Assembly: GCA_002410935.1 (NCBI GenBank) | Contig: DHPM01000007.1 | Location: 3,534-67,533 of the forward strand | DNA length: 64,000 nt | DNA from: Caryophanales bacterium UBA5364 | GTDB lineage: Bacteria > Bacillota_I > Bacilli_A > RF39 > UBA660 | Direction: 5' to 3' | Part shown: positions 56,452-64,000 of the stretch, one piece after another | Numbering within the stretch: the first letter of the stretch is position 1 | Layout of the letters: every line of letters begins with the position of its first letter | Notes under the pieces: model-generated | Seen by the model: only the letters and a program-made list of their open reading frames with translations | Databases searched by the model: none | What the model was told of the DNA's origin: nothing | Position numbers and translations under genes: made by a program

Positions 56452-57948
56452 ATGAAACCAGTTGTATTATGTATTTTAGATGGTGCTGGCATTCGTGAAG
56501 AAATTAAAGGAAATGCTTTTAAACAAGCAAAAAAAGATACTTTCGATTATTTATGGAATAAATATCCTCATAGTTTATTAGAAGCTAGTGGTGAACTAGT
56601 AGGATTACCTATTGGACAAATGGGGAACAGTGAAGTTGGGCATATAACTATTGGTTCAGGTCGTATTGTTAATCAACCACTTCAACTAATGAATAAAGCA
56701 GTTAAAACAGGTGAAATATATAAGAATGAAAATATTTTAGAAGTTATTAATTATACTAAAAATAATAATTCGAAACTACATTTATTAGGTCTTATTAGTG
56801 ATGGTGGTGTTCATTCACATATTAATCATTTATTAGGTCTTATTGATATGTGTAAAAAAGAAGGAATAAAAGATATATATATTCATTTATTTCTTGATGG
56901 TAGGGATACCCCTCCTCGAAGTGCTTATCAATATATTAAAGTGTTAGAAGATAAAATAAACAAAGAAAATATAGGGATTATTAGTACTCTTAGTGGTAGA
57001 TATTATGCCATGGATCGTGACAATAAATGGGATCGTATTAAATTAGCATATGATAATATTACTTTAGGCGCTGGTGAAAAATATAATAATTGTAAAGATG
57101 CTATTATGACTAGTTATGAAAATAATGTTGATGATGAATTTTTAATTCCATGTGTTATTAATGAAGATGGTTTAATTCAAGATAATGATGGTTTAATAGT
57201 TTTTAATTTTAGACCAGACCGTTTAAGAGAATTATTTTTTGCTTTAACTAACCCTAATTTTAATCATTTTGAAAGGTCTTTAGTCAATAATTTGAAATTA
57301 GTTACAATGATGCCTGTAAGTGATGATTTAGTCTATAAATATGCCTTTAAAATGGATAAACTAGATAATACTCTTGGTTCATATATTAGTGATTTAGGAT
57401 TAAAGCAACTTCGCATAGCAGAAACAGAAAAATATGCTCATGTAACTCATTTCTTCGATGGTGAAAATGATAGTGAATTAAATAATTGTGATAAAATATT
57501 AATTCCATCACCAAAAGTAGCAACCTATGATTTACAACCTGAGATGAGTGCTTATAAAATAACAGAGCAATTATTACCTATTATGGAAAATTATGATTTA
57601 ATTATTTTAAATTATGCTAATTGTGACATGGTTGGTCATACTGGTGATATGCAAGCAACTATTAAAGCTGTAGAAGCAGTAGATAAATGTTTAGATATAG
57701 TTTATAAAAAGGTAGAAGAACTAGATGGTACTATTTTAATAACAGCGGATCATGGTAATAGTGAATATATGATTGATGAAAATGGTAATAGGGTTACTAG
57801 TCATTCAACTAATAAGGTGCCACTCATTATTAACAAAAATTTTAAATTAAAAGATGGAAAATTAAGTGATTTAGCACCTACTATTTTAAAACTTATGAAT
57901 TTAGAAATTCCTAAAGAAATGACTGGGGATATTTTAATAATAGATTGA
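56452..57948 (+). CDS. gpmI: 2,3-bisphosphoglycerate-independent phosphoglycerate mutase
   Basis: A 498-residue two-metal enzyme that interconverts 3- and 2-phosphoglycerate. Start PVVLCILDGAGIREEIKGNA, catalytic Ser in GNSEVGHITIGSGRIV, FLDGRDTPPRSAY, VFNFRPDRLRE, NYANCDMVGHTGD and TADHGNSEYM. Either ATG 56449 or 56452 can be used (GGAG upstream). It continues the local glycolysis set; enolase is not in the window. The next gene follows after 7 bases. Confidence 0.95.
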   Translation: MKPVVLCILDGAGIREEIKGNAFKQAKKDTFDYLWNKYPHSLLEASGELVGLPIGQMGNSEVGHITIGSGRIVNQPLQLMNKAVKTGEIYKNENILEVINYTKNNNSKLHLLGLISDGGVHSHINHLLGLIDMCKKEGIKDIYIHLFLDGRDTPPRSAYQYIKVLEDKINKENIGIISTLSGRYYAMDRDNKWDRIKLAYDNITLGAGEKYNNCKDAIMTSYENNVDDEFLIPCVINEDGLIQDNDGLIVFNFRPDRLRELFFALTNPNFNHFERSLVNNLKLVTMMPVSDDLVYKYAFKMDKLDNTLGSYISDLGLKQLRIAETEKYAHVTHFFDGENDSELNNCDKILIPSPKVATYDLQPEMSAYKITEQLLPIMENYDLIILNYANCDMVGHTGDMQATIKAVEAVDKCLDIVYKKVEELDGTILITADHGNSEYMIDENGNRVTSHSTNKVPLIINKNFKLKDGKLSDLAPTILKLMNLEIPKEMTGDILIID

Positions 57949-57955
57949 GGTAAAA

Positions 57956-59311
57956 ATGAAAAAATATAGATTATCAAAAAGAAAAATTAGTTTATTATTT
58001 GTTATTGTAAATATTACTGTTTTATTATTAATAACAAGTTACTATGGATATCGATTAATCCATTATTATCGTTTAGAGAACCCTAAGGTTGTAGTAGAGA
58101 CATTATCAAATGTTGTTACCTTAGAAAAGAATTTAGCCCTAATTGGCGATGGGTTATATAAACAAGATGACTTATATTATTTCAAAGGAACTAAAGTCAA
58201 TAACTATGTTTTATATTCAGGAAGACTATGGCAAATAGTTAGTGTTAATGAAAAAGGTAATGTTAAACTAATAACAACTGATAATCAAACCTCTTTAGTA
58301 TGGGGAAAAGATAATAATTATCAAAATTCTTATATTAGAGAATGGTTAAATTCTACTAGTAACCAACACAGTGGAATATTTTATAAAACTTTATCTAATC
58401 CTGAACTTTATTTAGAAAAATCAAGTTGGTGCATTGATATTGTTTTAGAAAACCCAGATATATGCAATAGTAAAATAGAAGATAAAATTGGGTTACTTAG
58501 TATTAATGAATATAACCGTGCACTAGGTAGTAATAGTTATTTAAATATTGATTCTTATTGGTGGACAATTAATGGTGCAAGTGATAATAAAGTATGGTAT
58601 GTTTATCCTGAGGGAAAACTTAATAATGAATCATATCATAATGACTCATATTTTAGTTATGGTATTAGACCAGTTATTAATTTAAAAAAGGATATTACCT
58701 TGTATGGAGGAAATGGAACAAAAGAAACACCATATATTATTGAACGTGGTACTAGTAATATTTTAAAGACTAAAAGAGTCGGAGAATATTTAAAATATGC
58801 TAACTATAATTGGAGAATCGCATCAGTTACTGAAGACTATGTAGAAGTTTATATGGATGGTAATGTATTACAAGATAATGAAAATATGAATAGTCGTTTC
58901 TCAACTTCAAGTAATTTATATTCTATTGATAAAGGTATTGGTAAATATTTAAATACAACCTTTTATGAAAATTTAACTAATAAAGAATATATCGTAAGTG
59001 GTAAATGGTATGTAGGTAATTATGATGATAGTATAAAATATAATTATAAGAATATTTATAATAAAAGTATTGAAGCAAAAGTTGGAATGCTATCAGTAGG
59101 TAACTTATTTGTTGAAGATTATGAAGATTATTTTTTAATGACTAGACCTAATAATATTGAGAATACTATTTATAAAGTAGTTGAAAATGGTCAGGTATAT
59201 GCTGATTTAATGGATAGTTATGCTTATATTAGACCAGCTATTAAATTAAAGACGGATATTGTTATTTTATCAGGAACTGGTAAGAAAGATAAACCGTATA
59301 TTATAGAGTAG
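57956..59311 (+). CDS. Anchored surface protein with two tandem homologous domains
   Basis: A 451-residue protein with an N-terminal membrane helix (ISLLFVIVNITVLLLITSYY). The outer part holds two related modules of ~190 residues. Copy 1 (~72-262) runs from LYSGRLWQIVSV to GIRPVINLKKDITLYGGNGT and TPYIIE; copy 2 (~272-451) from LKYANYNWRIASV to YIRPAIKLKTDIVILSGTGK and KPYIIE. The pattern is like DUF6273-type modules common in Firmicute surface proteins. It is 7 bases after gpmI and 7 before the next gene, so in one operon. Ligand unknown. Confidence 0.6.
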   Translation: MKKYRLSKRKISLLFVIVNITVLLLITSYYGYRLIHYYRLENPKVVVETLSNVVTLEKNLALIGDGLYKQDDLYYFKGTKVNNYVLYSGRLWQIVSVNEKGNVKLITTDNQTSLVWGKDNNYQNSYIREWLNSTSNQHSGIFYKTLSNPELYLEKSSWCIDIVLENPDICNSKIEDKIGLLSINEYNRALGSNSYLNIDSYWWTINGASDNKVWYVYPEGKLNNESYHNDSYFSYGIRPVINLKKDITLYGGNGTKETPYIIERGTSNILKTKRVGEYLKYANYNWRIASVTEDYVEVYMDGNVLQDNENMNSRFSTSSNLYSIDKGIGKYLNTTFYENLTNKEYIVSGKWYVGNYDDSIKYNYKNIYNKSIEAKVGMLSVGNLFVEDYEDYFLMTRPNNIENTIYKVVENGQVYADLMDSYAYIRPAIKLKTDIVILSGTGKKDKPYIIE

Positions 59312-59318
59312 GTGAAGT

Positions 59319-60329
59319 ATGAAAAAAACAATTATAACATTAATAGTATTAGATTTTTTAGCATTAATTGGTTTTTTTATAACTTATGGACCATGGGGCT
59401 ACTTTCGTGATCTTTTAATTACTACGGCTATGAATACGATGACTCATACTTATTTAGCTAGAATATTTTATAGTGATGAAATGATAAAAGAGTCATTAAG
59501 TCGTAATTATATTATAGAAGTTAATGAAACAACTAATGTGAATGAAATTGAAGTAGGAAAAATAAAAGAAACTAAGAATTATTCATCAATTTATGAAAAG
59601 CAAATATTAGAAAGAGAAGAAGACCAATTATATAAATTAATTGAATTTAAATATAAGGGCTATGATGTCTTTTTAACGGCTATTTATGATCCATCAAGAG
59701 TAGAGATAGCTTCGACAAGACATTTAGGTGTAGTTGGTGAAAATGTAACTGATATTGCTAAAAACAACCAAGCAAAGGTGGCTATAAATGCTGGCGGATT
59801 CTATGATGGAAGTTATGAAGGTAATGGTGGAACCCCAACTGGTGTCGTTATTGAAGATGGTAAAATTGTTTGGAATGGTGCACATGTATCAGGAAATATT
59901 GTTGGGTTTAATAAGGATAATATTTTAGTTTTATCTAAAGGTAGTGTTCAAAATGCTTTGAAGTCTGGACTTAGGGATGCTGTTCAATTCGGTCCATTTT
60001 TAATAGTAAACGGGAAGGCTTCAGCTGTAGCTGGTAATGGGGGTGGAGGAAAGAATCCTCGAACCGTTATTGCGCAAAGAAAAGATGGAATTGTCTTATT
60101 CTTAGTTATCGATGGTAATGGAGAAAAATATAATTTTGATCTACGTGGTGGTGCATCTTATGGTGATTTAATTACTATACTTGAAAGATATGGGGCCTAT
60201 AATGCTGCTAATATGGATGGTGGTGCTTCAACCGTTTTAGCAATTGAAGGGAAACTACAAAATAAACCATGTGGTCTATATACTGTTGATGGTCAAAGAA
60301 AATTACCAAACGCCTGGATTGTAAAATGA
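59319..60329 (+). CDS. Phosphodiester glycosidase (NAGPA) domain protein, membrane-anchored
   Basis: A 336-residue protein with one N-terminal membrane helix (ITLIVLDFLALIGFFITYG) and an outer NAGPA-type domain (~130-336): KVAINAGGFYDGSYEGNGGT, GLRDAVQFGPFLIVNGK, NPRTVIAQRKDG and AANMDGGASTVLAIEG. The family removes sugars linked through phosphodiesters; in Gram-positives the targets may be teichoic-acid or exopolysaccharide-linked. The preceding anchored protein is probably a partner. Confidence 0.83.
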   Translation: MKKTIITLIVLDFLALIGFFITYGPWGYFRDLLITTAMNTMTHTYLARIFYSDEMIKESLSRNYIIEVNETTNVNEIEVGKIKETKNYSSIYEKQILEREEDQLYKLIEFKYKGYDVFLTAIYDPSRVEIASTRHLGVVGENVTDIAKNNQAKVAINAGGFYDGSYEGNGGTPTGVVIEDGKIVWNGAHVSGNIVGFNKDNILVLSKGSVQNALKSGLRDAVQFGPFLIVNGKASAVAGNGGGGKNPRTVIAQRKDGIVLFLVIDGNGEKYNFDLRGGASYGDLITILERYGAYNAANMDGGASTVLAIEGKLQNKPCGLYTVDGQRKLPNAWIVK

Positions 60330-60353
60330 TATAATGAATGTAGGGGTGATAAC

Positions 60354-61184
60354 ATGCCAGAACTACCAGAAGTAGAAACTGTAAAAGAAGCATTAAAAAC
60401 TAAAGTATTAAATAAAAAGATAATAGGCGTTAATATCTATTATCCAAATATAATTGAATATCCTACGGTAGATGAATTTAAACTAAAAATTATTAATCAA
60501 ACAATTAATAATATTAAAAGAAGAGGAAAATGGTTAATGTTTGAACTAGATGATTACTATTTATTAAGTCATCTAAGGATGGAAGGTAAATATAATATTG
60601 TTAATGCTAATGAAGTCGTTAATAAACATGAACATGTTGCTTTTCTACTAAATAATAAAAAAGAATTAAGATATCAAGATACAAGAAAGTTCGGTAAAAT
60701 GCACTTGATTGAAAAAAACCAAATATTAAGTAGAAAGCCATTAAATGAATTAGGGTTAGAACCATGGGATGAGAATTTAACCATTAAATATTTAAAAGAT
60801 AAATATCAAAATAAAAAATTACCAATTAAAACGGTTATACTTGATCAAAGTATTATCGTTGGTATTGGTAATATATATGCTGATGAAATATTATTTTTAA
60901 GTAAGATTAATCCCTTAAAGGAAGCTAAAAAACTAACTAATAAAGAATTACAAAGGATTATTGATAATACGAAGATTGTTTTAGATAAAGCTATTAAGTC
61001 TGGTGGAACAACAATTCGTACTTATTCATCAGTAGGTGGAATTCACGGACGCTTCCAACAAGAACTACTTGTCCATAATCAAGAAGGAAACACTTGTAAA
61101 GAATGTAATAACGAAATTATTAAAATAAAAGTAAATGGTCGAGGAACGTATTATTGTCCAAATTGCCAAAAAAATAGAACTTGA
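60354..61184 (+). CDS. mutM: Formamidopyrimidine-DNA glycosylase
   Basis: A 276-residue base-excision-repair enzyme. The N-terminal catalytic Pro-Glu is in MPELPEVETVKEAL; Lys is in RRGKWLMFEL; GIGNIYADEILFLSKINPL and GGTTIRTYSS are the helix-two-turn-helix part; and a C-terminal zinc finger has Cys in CKECNN and YCPNCQKN. ATG 60354 follows GGGGTGATA. Confidence 0.95.
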   Translation: MPELPEVETVKEALKTKVLNKKIIGVNIYYPNIIEYPTVDEFKLKIINQTINNIKRRGKWLMFELDDYYLLSHLRMEGKYNIVNANEVVNKHEHVAFLLNNKKELRYQDTRKFGKMHLIEKNQILSRKPLNELGLEPWDENLTIKYLKDKYQNKKLPIKTVILDQSIIVGIGNIYADEILFLSKINPLKEAKKLTNKELQRIIDNTKIVLDKAIKSGGTTIRTYSSVGGIHGRFQQELLVHNQEGNTCKECNNEIIKIKVNGRGTYYCPNCQKNRT

Positions 61185-61203
61185 GAAACTAACCTCAAGT
61201 TCT
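61168..61203. terminator. Hairpin between mutM and tmcAL, strongest for the minus strand
   Basis: AGAACTTGAG (61176-61185) pairs with CTCAAGTTCT (61194-61203). On the minus strand it is followed by a run of seven Ts (61174-61168 complement), so it mainly ends the tmcAL transcript. Confidence 0.75.
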
Positions 61204-61244
61204 AATTCTATTATATGTAGGTTTATCAAATATATACCAAAATT

Positions 61245-62393
61245 CTATTTTTTTATAATTGGTTTAGATCGATATTCAAGATTAATAAGTTTATCACATT
61301 TAGATATAATCGCATAAATACTATTTGCTCTAAATTCTAATTCTAACATTTCATTATTTATATCTGAATATTTTGTAATCAGAGGAATACTAATTTCCTT
61401 TTTAATTTTATTTAAATAGTTTTTACCTTTATTATTAAACCCTAATAATCTAATATACTGAATATCATTAAACTTGTTAGCCTCTTCTTTTTTAAAGTTA
61501 CATAATATGTGGGTAAACATTCTATTTATTTTATTATAAGTGTAACGTTTAGTCTTAATATTCATAATTAATTCTTCTAAATTGTTACTATTATAAATGC
61601 TCTTTTTAATGCGGTTTTCAATACCTTCATCAACTGTTTGATATTCTTCTAAATTATTAATATCACATATTATTTTATATTTTAAATAAGAATAATAATC
61701 ATCAGTTATCATCACATTTTTATTAATATAATTCAAAGTTAGTTCAGGAACATATTTTTTAATATCTTTATTTTGATTTATAGCATGACGAATACTAGTG
61801 GCGCTAGTTATTTCTGTATTTAATTCTAATGAATGATAGTCATTGGTTCTTTTAATACAAATAGGTTTTATTTTACTATTAAGTTTTTTAATTTCTTTAA
61901 TATAGCTTAAAGCTAATAAATCGTTTGGTGCGCTAATGTTATAATTAGTTAAATCAGATAATGTTTTTGATAAAGCCGTTGGATAATTAATTCCTTCATC
62001 TAAATATTCCTTAACTTTTAAATCAAAATCCTTATTATATAATTGACAATCAACTAAATCATTAAGAAGATTAATATCACCTTGTTCGCTACCAAAAACT
62101 AATGTATCTACATGTAAATGATTTAATATTTGAATAGCCCCTTTAGCAAATATATCAGCACTTTGAGTAGCGAAAGGAAAAGGAAGTTCAATAACTAGAT
62201 CAATTCCATATTCTAAAGCAATTTCTGTTTTATCCCATTTATTTAAAATACTAGGATTGCCTCTTTGCAGAAATGGTCCACTTAACACTAAAACAATAAT
62301 AGCATCAGGATATAGTTCCTTAACTTTATTTAAATGATATAAATGACCATTATGAAAGGGATTATATTCTGCGATTATACCAACACTTTTCAT
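61245..62393 (-). CDS. tmcAL: tRNA(Met) cytidine acetate ligase TmcAL
   Basis: A 382-residue enzyme that forms N4-acetylcytidine at the wobble base of elongator tRNA-Met using acetate and ATP. Nucleotidyltransferase motifs are GIIAEYNPFHNGHLYHL and VLSGPFLQRGNPSILNKWD; SATSIRHAI is the second ATP motif. It replaces the acetyl-CoA-type TmcA in Bacilli. ATG 62393 follows GGTGGTGG. It is convergent to mutM and divergent from yceD. Confidence 0.92.
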   Translation of the reverse strand: MKSVGIIAEYNPFHNGHLYHLNKVKELYPDAIIVLVLSGPFLQRGNPSILNKWDKTEIALEYGIDLVIELPFPFATQSADIFAKGAIQILNHLHVDTLVFGSEQGDINLLNDLVDCQLYNKDFDLKVKEYLDEGINYPTALSKTLSDLTNYNISAPNDLLALSYIKEIKKLNSKIKPICIKRTNDYHSLELNTEITSATSIRHAINQNKDIKKYVPELTLNYINKNVMITDDYYSYLKYKIICDINNLEEYQTVDEGIENRIKKSIYNSNNLEELIMNIKTKRYTYNKINRMFTHILCNFKKEEANKFNDIQYIRLLGFNNKGKNYLNKIKKEISIPLITKYSDINNEMLELEFRANSIYAIISKCDKLINLEYRSKPIIKK

Positions 62394-62480
62394 ATTACCA
62401 CCACCACCATTTTAACATAAATATTAAAATAATATTGCATTTTCTTGATAATTTGTTATAATGTTTGTGCTGGTGATAAA

Positions 62481-62960
62481 ATGCAAATAGATATTATTAG
62501 ACTTATAAACAATATAACGGAATATATTGATATTGATGAATATCATAGTTTTGATGAATCATATTTATCTAAAACAGAATTATTAAAATTGGATAATGTG
62601 CATATAACTGGGTATTTAACGAAAGATAATATGGAAAATATAATCCTTAATTTAGTAATTGAGGGTTCAATGGTATTACCATGTTCGTTAACTTTAGAAC
62701 CGGTTGATTATCCATTTAAGATAGAAATTAATGATAATTTAGAAAAAACATATGAAGAAATAGATGAAAAACTTCCAAACTTTGAAAAAACTATTGATAT
62801 TTTGCCGATAATATGGGAAAATATATTAATGGAAATTCCCATGAAAGTAACTAGTTCGGATATTAAAGATATTAAATTATCTGGTGATGGTTGGCAATTA
62901 GTGACCGAGGAAAATAAGGAAGTTAATCCAGAATTAGAAAAACTAAAGGATTTATTATAG
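62481..62960 (+). CDS. YceD/DUF177 family protein
   Basis: A 159-residue acidic protein of the YceD group linked to 23S rRNA accumulation. Features are NMENIILNLVIEGSMVLPCS, LTLEPVDYPFKIEIND and a final GWQLVTEENK-type end; the Cys motifs of some members are reduced to one Cys. ATG 62481 follows GGTGATAA. The gene directly precedes rpmF, the classical arrangement for this family. Confidence 0.82.
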   Translation: MQIDIIRLINNITEYIDIDEYHSFDESYLSKTELLKLDNVHITGYLTKDNMENIILNLVIEGSMVLPCSLTLEPVDYPFKIEINDNLEKTYEEIDEKLPNFEKTIDILPIIWENILMEIPMKVTSSDIKDIKLSGDGWQLVTEENKEVNPELEKLKDLL

Positions 62961-62975
62961 AATAGAGGTGTTACA

Positions 62976-63185
62976 ATGAAATTAGATATTCAAATGTTTG
63001 CTGTTCCTTTCAGAAAGATTAGTAAAACAAGAAAGAGAATGAGAAGAACTCACTATAAAATAAGTGAAAATGGTACTACAAAATGTCCTAAGTGTGGTGC
63101 AGATATTAGACCACATAGAGTATGTTCAAAATGTGGAACATATAAAGGAAAAGAAGTAGTAAAGCAAGAAGAAACAACTAAATAG
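62976..63185 (+). CDS. rpmF: Large-subunit ribosomal protein bL32 with N-terminal leader
   Basis: A 69-residue protein. The core [20 protein letters not shown] and a zinc ribbon (CPKCGAD, CSKCGT) are standard L32. Normal L32 begins MAVPF; here eight residues MKLDIQMF precede AVPF. The only good ribosome site (AGAGGTG) serves ATG 62976, so the leader is translated. It resembles the MLKLNLQFF leader of Firmicute L27 that is cut by the protease Prp before Ala. A second Met (62994) would give MFAVPF but lacks a ribosome site. Confidence 0.93.
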   Translation: MKLDIQMFAVPFRKISKTRKRMRRTHYKISENGTTKCPKCGADIRPHRVCSKCGTYKGKEVVKQEETTK

Positions 63186-63200
63186 ATGTTGTTTTTTTTT
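63173..63200 (+). terminator. Terminator of yceD-rpmF
   Basis: AACAAC (63173-63178) pairs with GTTGTT (63188-63193), followed by a long T run; the rpmF stop is inside the loop. Confidence 0.7.
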
Positions 63201-63242
63201 GTCATAGTTGTTATAATTAAAATGATAAGGATAGGTGAAAAG

Positions 63243-64000
63243 ATGAAGCAAAATAATGGTTTTACTTTGGTTGAGTTAATAGGAGTCATTTTATTATTAT
63301 CATTAGTTGGTTTACTTGCTCTTCCACCAATTGTAAAATATATTCAAAATTCTAAAAATGCCTATGATGAATCAACTTTAAAATTAATTTATAGTGCTGC
63401 TAATTCATACATAGATATTAATCCAGACAATTATCCTAAAGAAGAAAAGAATCTTTATTGTATTTCATTAACTGATTTAGTAACTAGTGGTAAATTAAGT
63501 AAAGATATCCTTGATTTAAACAAGGATAATGAAATTCCTACCGATAAGATAGTCGGAGTAACTTTTACTAATAATCGCTATGAACATATTTTAATGGATG
63601 CTGAAGAATGTATAGAAAATATCGAACCTAGAGCACCTGAGTTGTCAGGCGGAATGATTCCAATTATTTGGAATGGAAGTAAATGGGTTAAAGCCGATAC
63701 AAGTAGTGAATGGTATAATTATAACGGTAAAAAATGGGCTAATGCGGTTTTGGTTACTGAAAGTAAAAGAATATATTATCTTGATGTTGCACCTGGAACT
63801 GAGATATTAGAAGCAGATGTTATGGCCTATTTAGTATGGATACCTCGATATAAATATAAGTTATTTAATGTTAATGCTCTACCGAGTTCACCTCAAACGA
63901 TTGAAATTAAATTTGAGAGTAAATATGCAACTAAGTCAAATGGCGATGCTAACGGAGAATGGTTAACTCATCCAGCGTTCACATTTGGTGATTCTGAAGT
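63243..64000 (+). CDS. Prepilin-like surface protein, partial (runs off the window)
   Basis: At least 252 codons, open at the window end. It starts MKQNNGFTLVELIGVILLLS, a class III prepilin signal with Gly-Phe cleavage and Glu5, then a pilin-like stalk (~30-130). From ~residue 135 a different module begins: MIPIIWNGSKWVKADTSSEW, YNYNGKKWANAVLV and then AYLVWIPRYKYKLFN. I have seen similar modules in Firmicute prepilin-like surface proteins but cannot name the domain with certainty. ATG 63243 follows GGATAGGTGA. Confidence 0.75.
   Translation, partial: MKQNNGFTLVELIGVILLLSLVGLLALPPIVKYIQNSKNAYDESTLKLIYSAANSYIDINPDNYPKEEKNLYCISLTDLVTSGKLSKDILDLNKDNEIPTDKIVGVTFTNNRYEHILMDAEECIENIEPRAPELSGGMIPIIWNGSKWVKADTSSEWYNYNGKKWANAVLVTESKRIYYLDVAPGTEILEADVMAYLVWIPRYKYKLFNVNALPSSPQTIEIKFESKYATKSNGDANGEWLTHPAFTFGDSE

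Noticed and set aside
61135-61317. Plus-strand 60-codon ORF after mutM
   Set aside because: Overlaps the mutM end, the terminator and the tmcAL 3-prime end; no ribosome site or family pattern.

Overview
This is a very AT-rich, densely packed bacterial chromosome segment that reads well with the standard code (TGA as stop, ATG/GTG/TTG starts, strong AGGAGG-type ribosome sites). EzrA, Spo0A with 0A boxes, an alpha/beta small acid-soluble spore protein, a YabG-like fragment, a T-box and an alMGS-like lipid glucosyltransferase point to a low-GC Firmicute, probably a small-genome uncultured gut member of the Bacilli (RF39/Erysipelotrichales-like). The lineage call is inference.

Layout. 0-5.3 kb: tsaD end, an F420-ligase-like protein, a zinc-ribbon protein, then a secreted cluster led by a 762-aa prepilin-like protein and ending in a YabG N-terminal fragment. 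5.3-5.8 kb: a duplicated terminator-promoter cassette around a 42-aa mini-ORF and gene debris. 5.8-12.6 kb: a polar amino-acid ABC transporter followed by a full arginine deiminase operon (arcA, arcB, arcC, YfcC-type antiporter). 12.6-27.2 kb (minus strand): a NitT/TauT-type ABC operon (binding protein, ATPase, permease) whose ATPase gene is cut in two by a 12-kb plus-strand insert. The insert carries a large serine recombinase, a 2554-aa cyclic beta-1,2-glucan synthase-like enzyme, pgi and a phosphohexomutase. 27-35 kb: a Fic toxin with a VbhA-like partner, pcrA, galU, ligA, a membrane phosphoesterase and a CPBP protease. 35-41.7 kb: rimP-nusA-rnpM-infB-rbfA, then a T-box controlling deoC-tyrS. 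41.8-49.3 kb: rpsD with leader, a Tam41-like protein, ezrA, thiI, an SASP, clpP and a nucleoside kinase. 49.3-58 kb: glycolysis genes (gapA, pgk, tpiA, gpmI) interleaved with a LamG prepilin, a GT4 enzyme, spo0A and a lipid kinase. 58-64 kb: two anchored surface proteins, mutM, tmcAL, yceD-rpmF and the start of a third prepilin-like gene.

How the genes work together. The arginine genes form an uptake-to-ATP route. The island genes plus galU (30.7 kb) give a path from fructose-6-P through glucose-6-P and glucose-1-P to UDP-glucose, the donor for beta-1,2-glucan. Spo0A, SASP and truncated YabG suggest a sporulation programme that is reduced or lineage-modified. The main candidates for novelty are the split ABC ATPase with reconstructable attachment sites, the bacterial Tam41-like protein, a Prp-type leader on ribosomal protein L32, tyrosine T-box control of deoC, and the prepilin-like family with swapped C-terminal modules. 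No rRNA, tRNA or CRISPR array was seen by eye.
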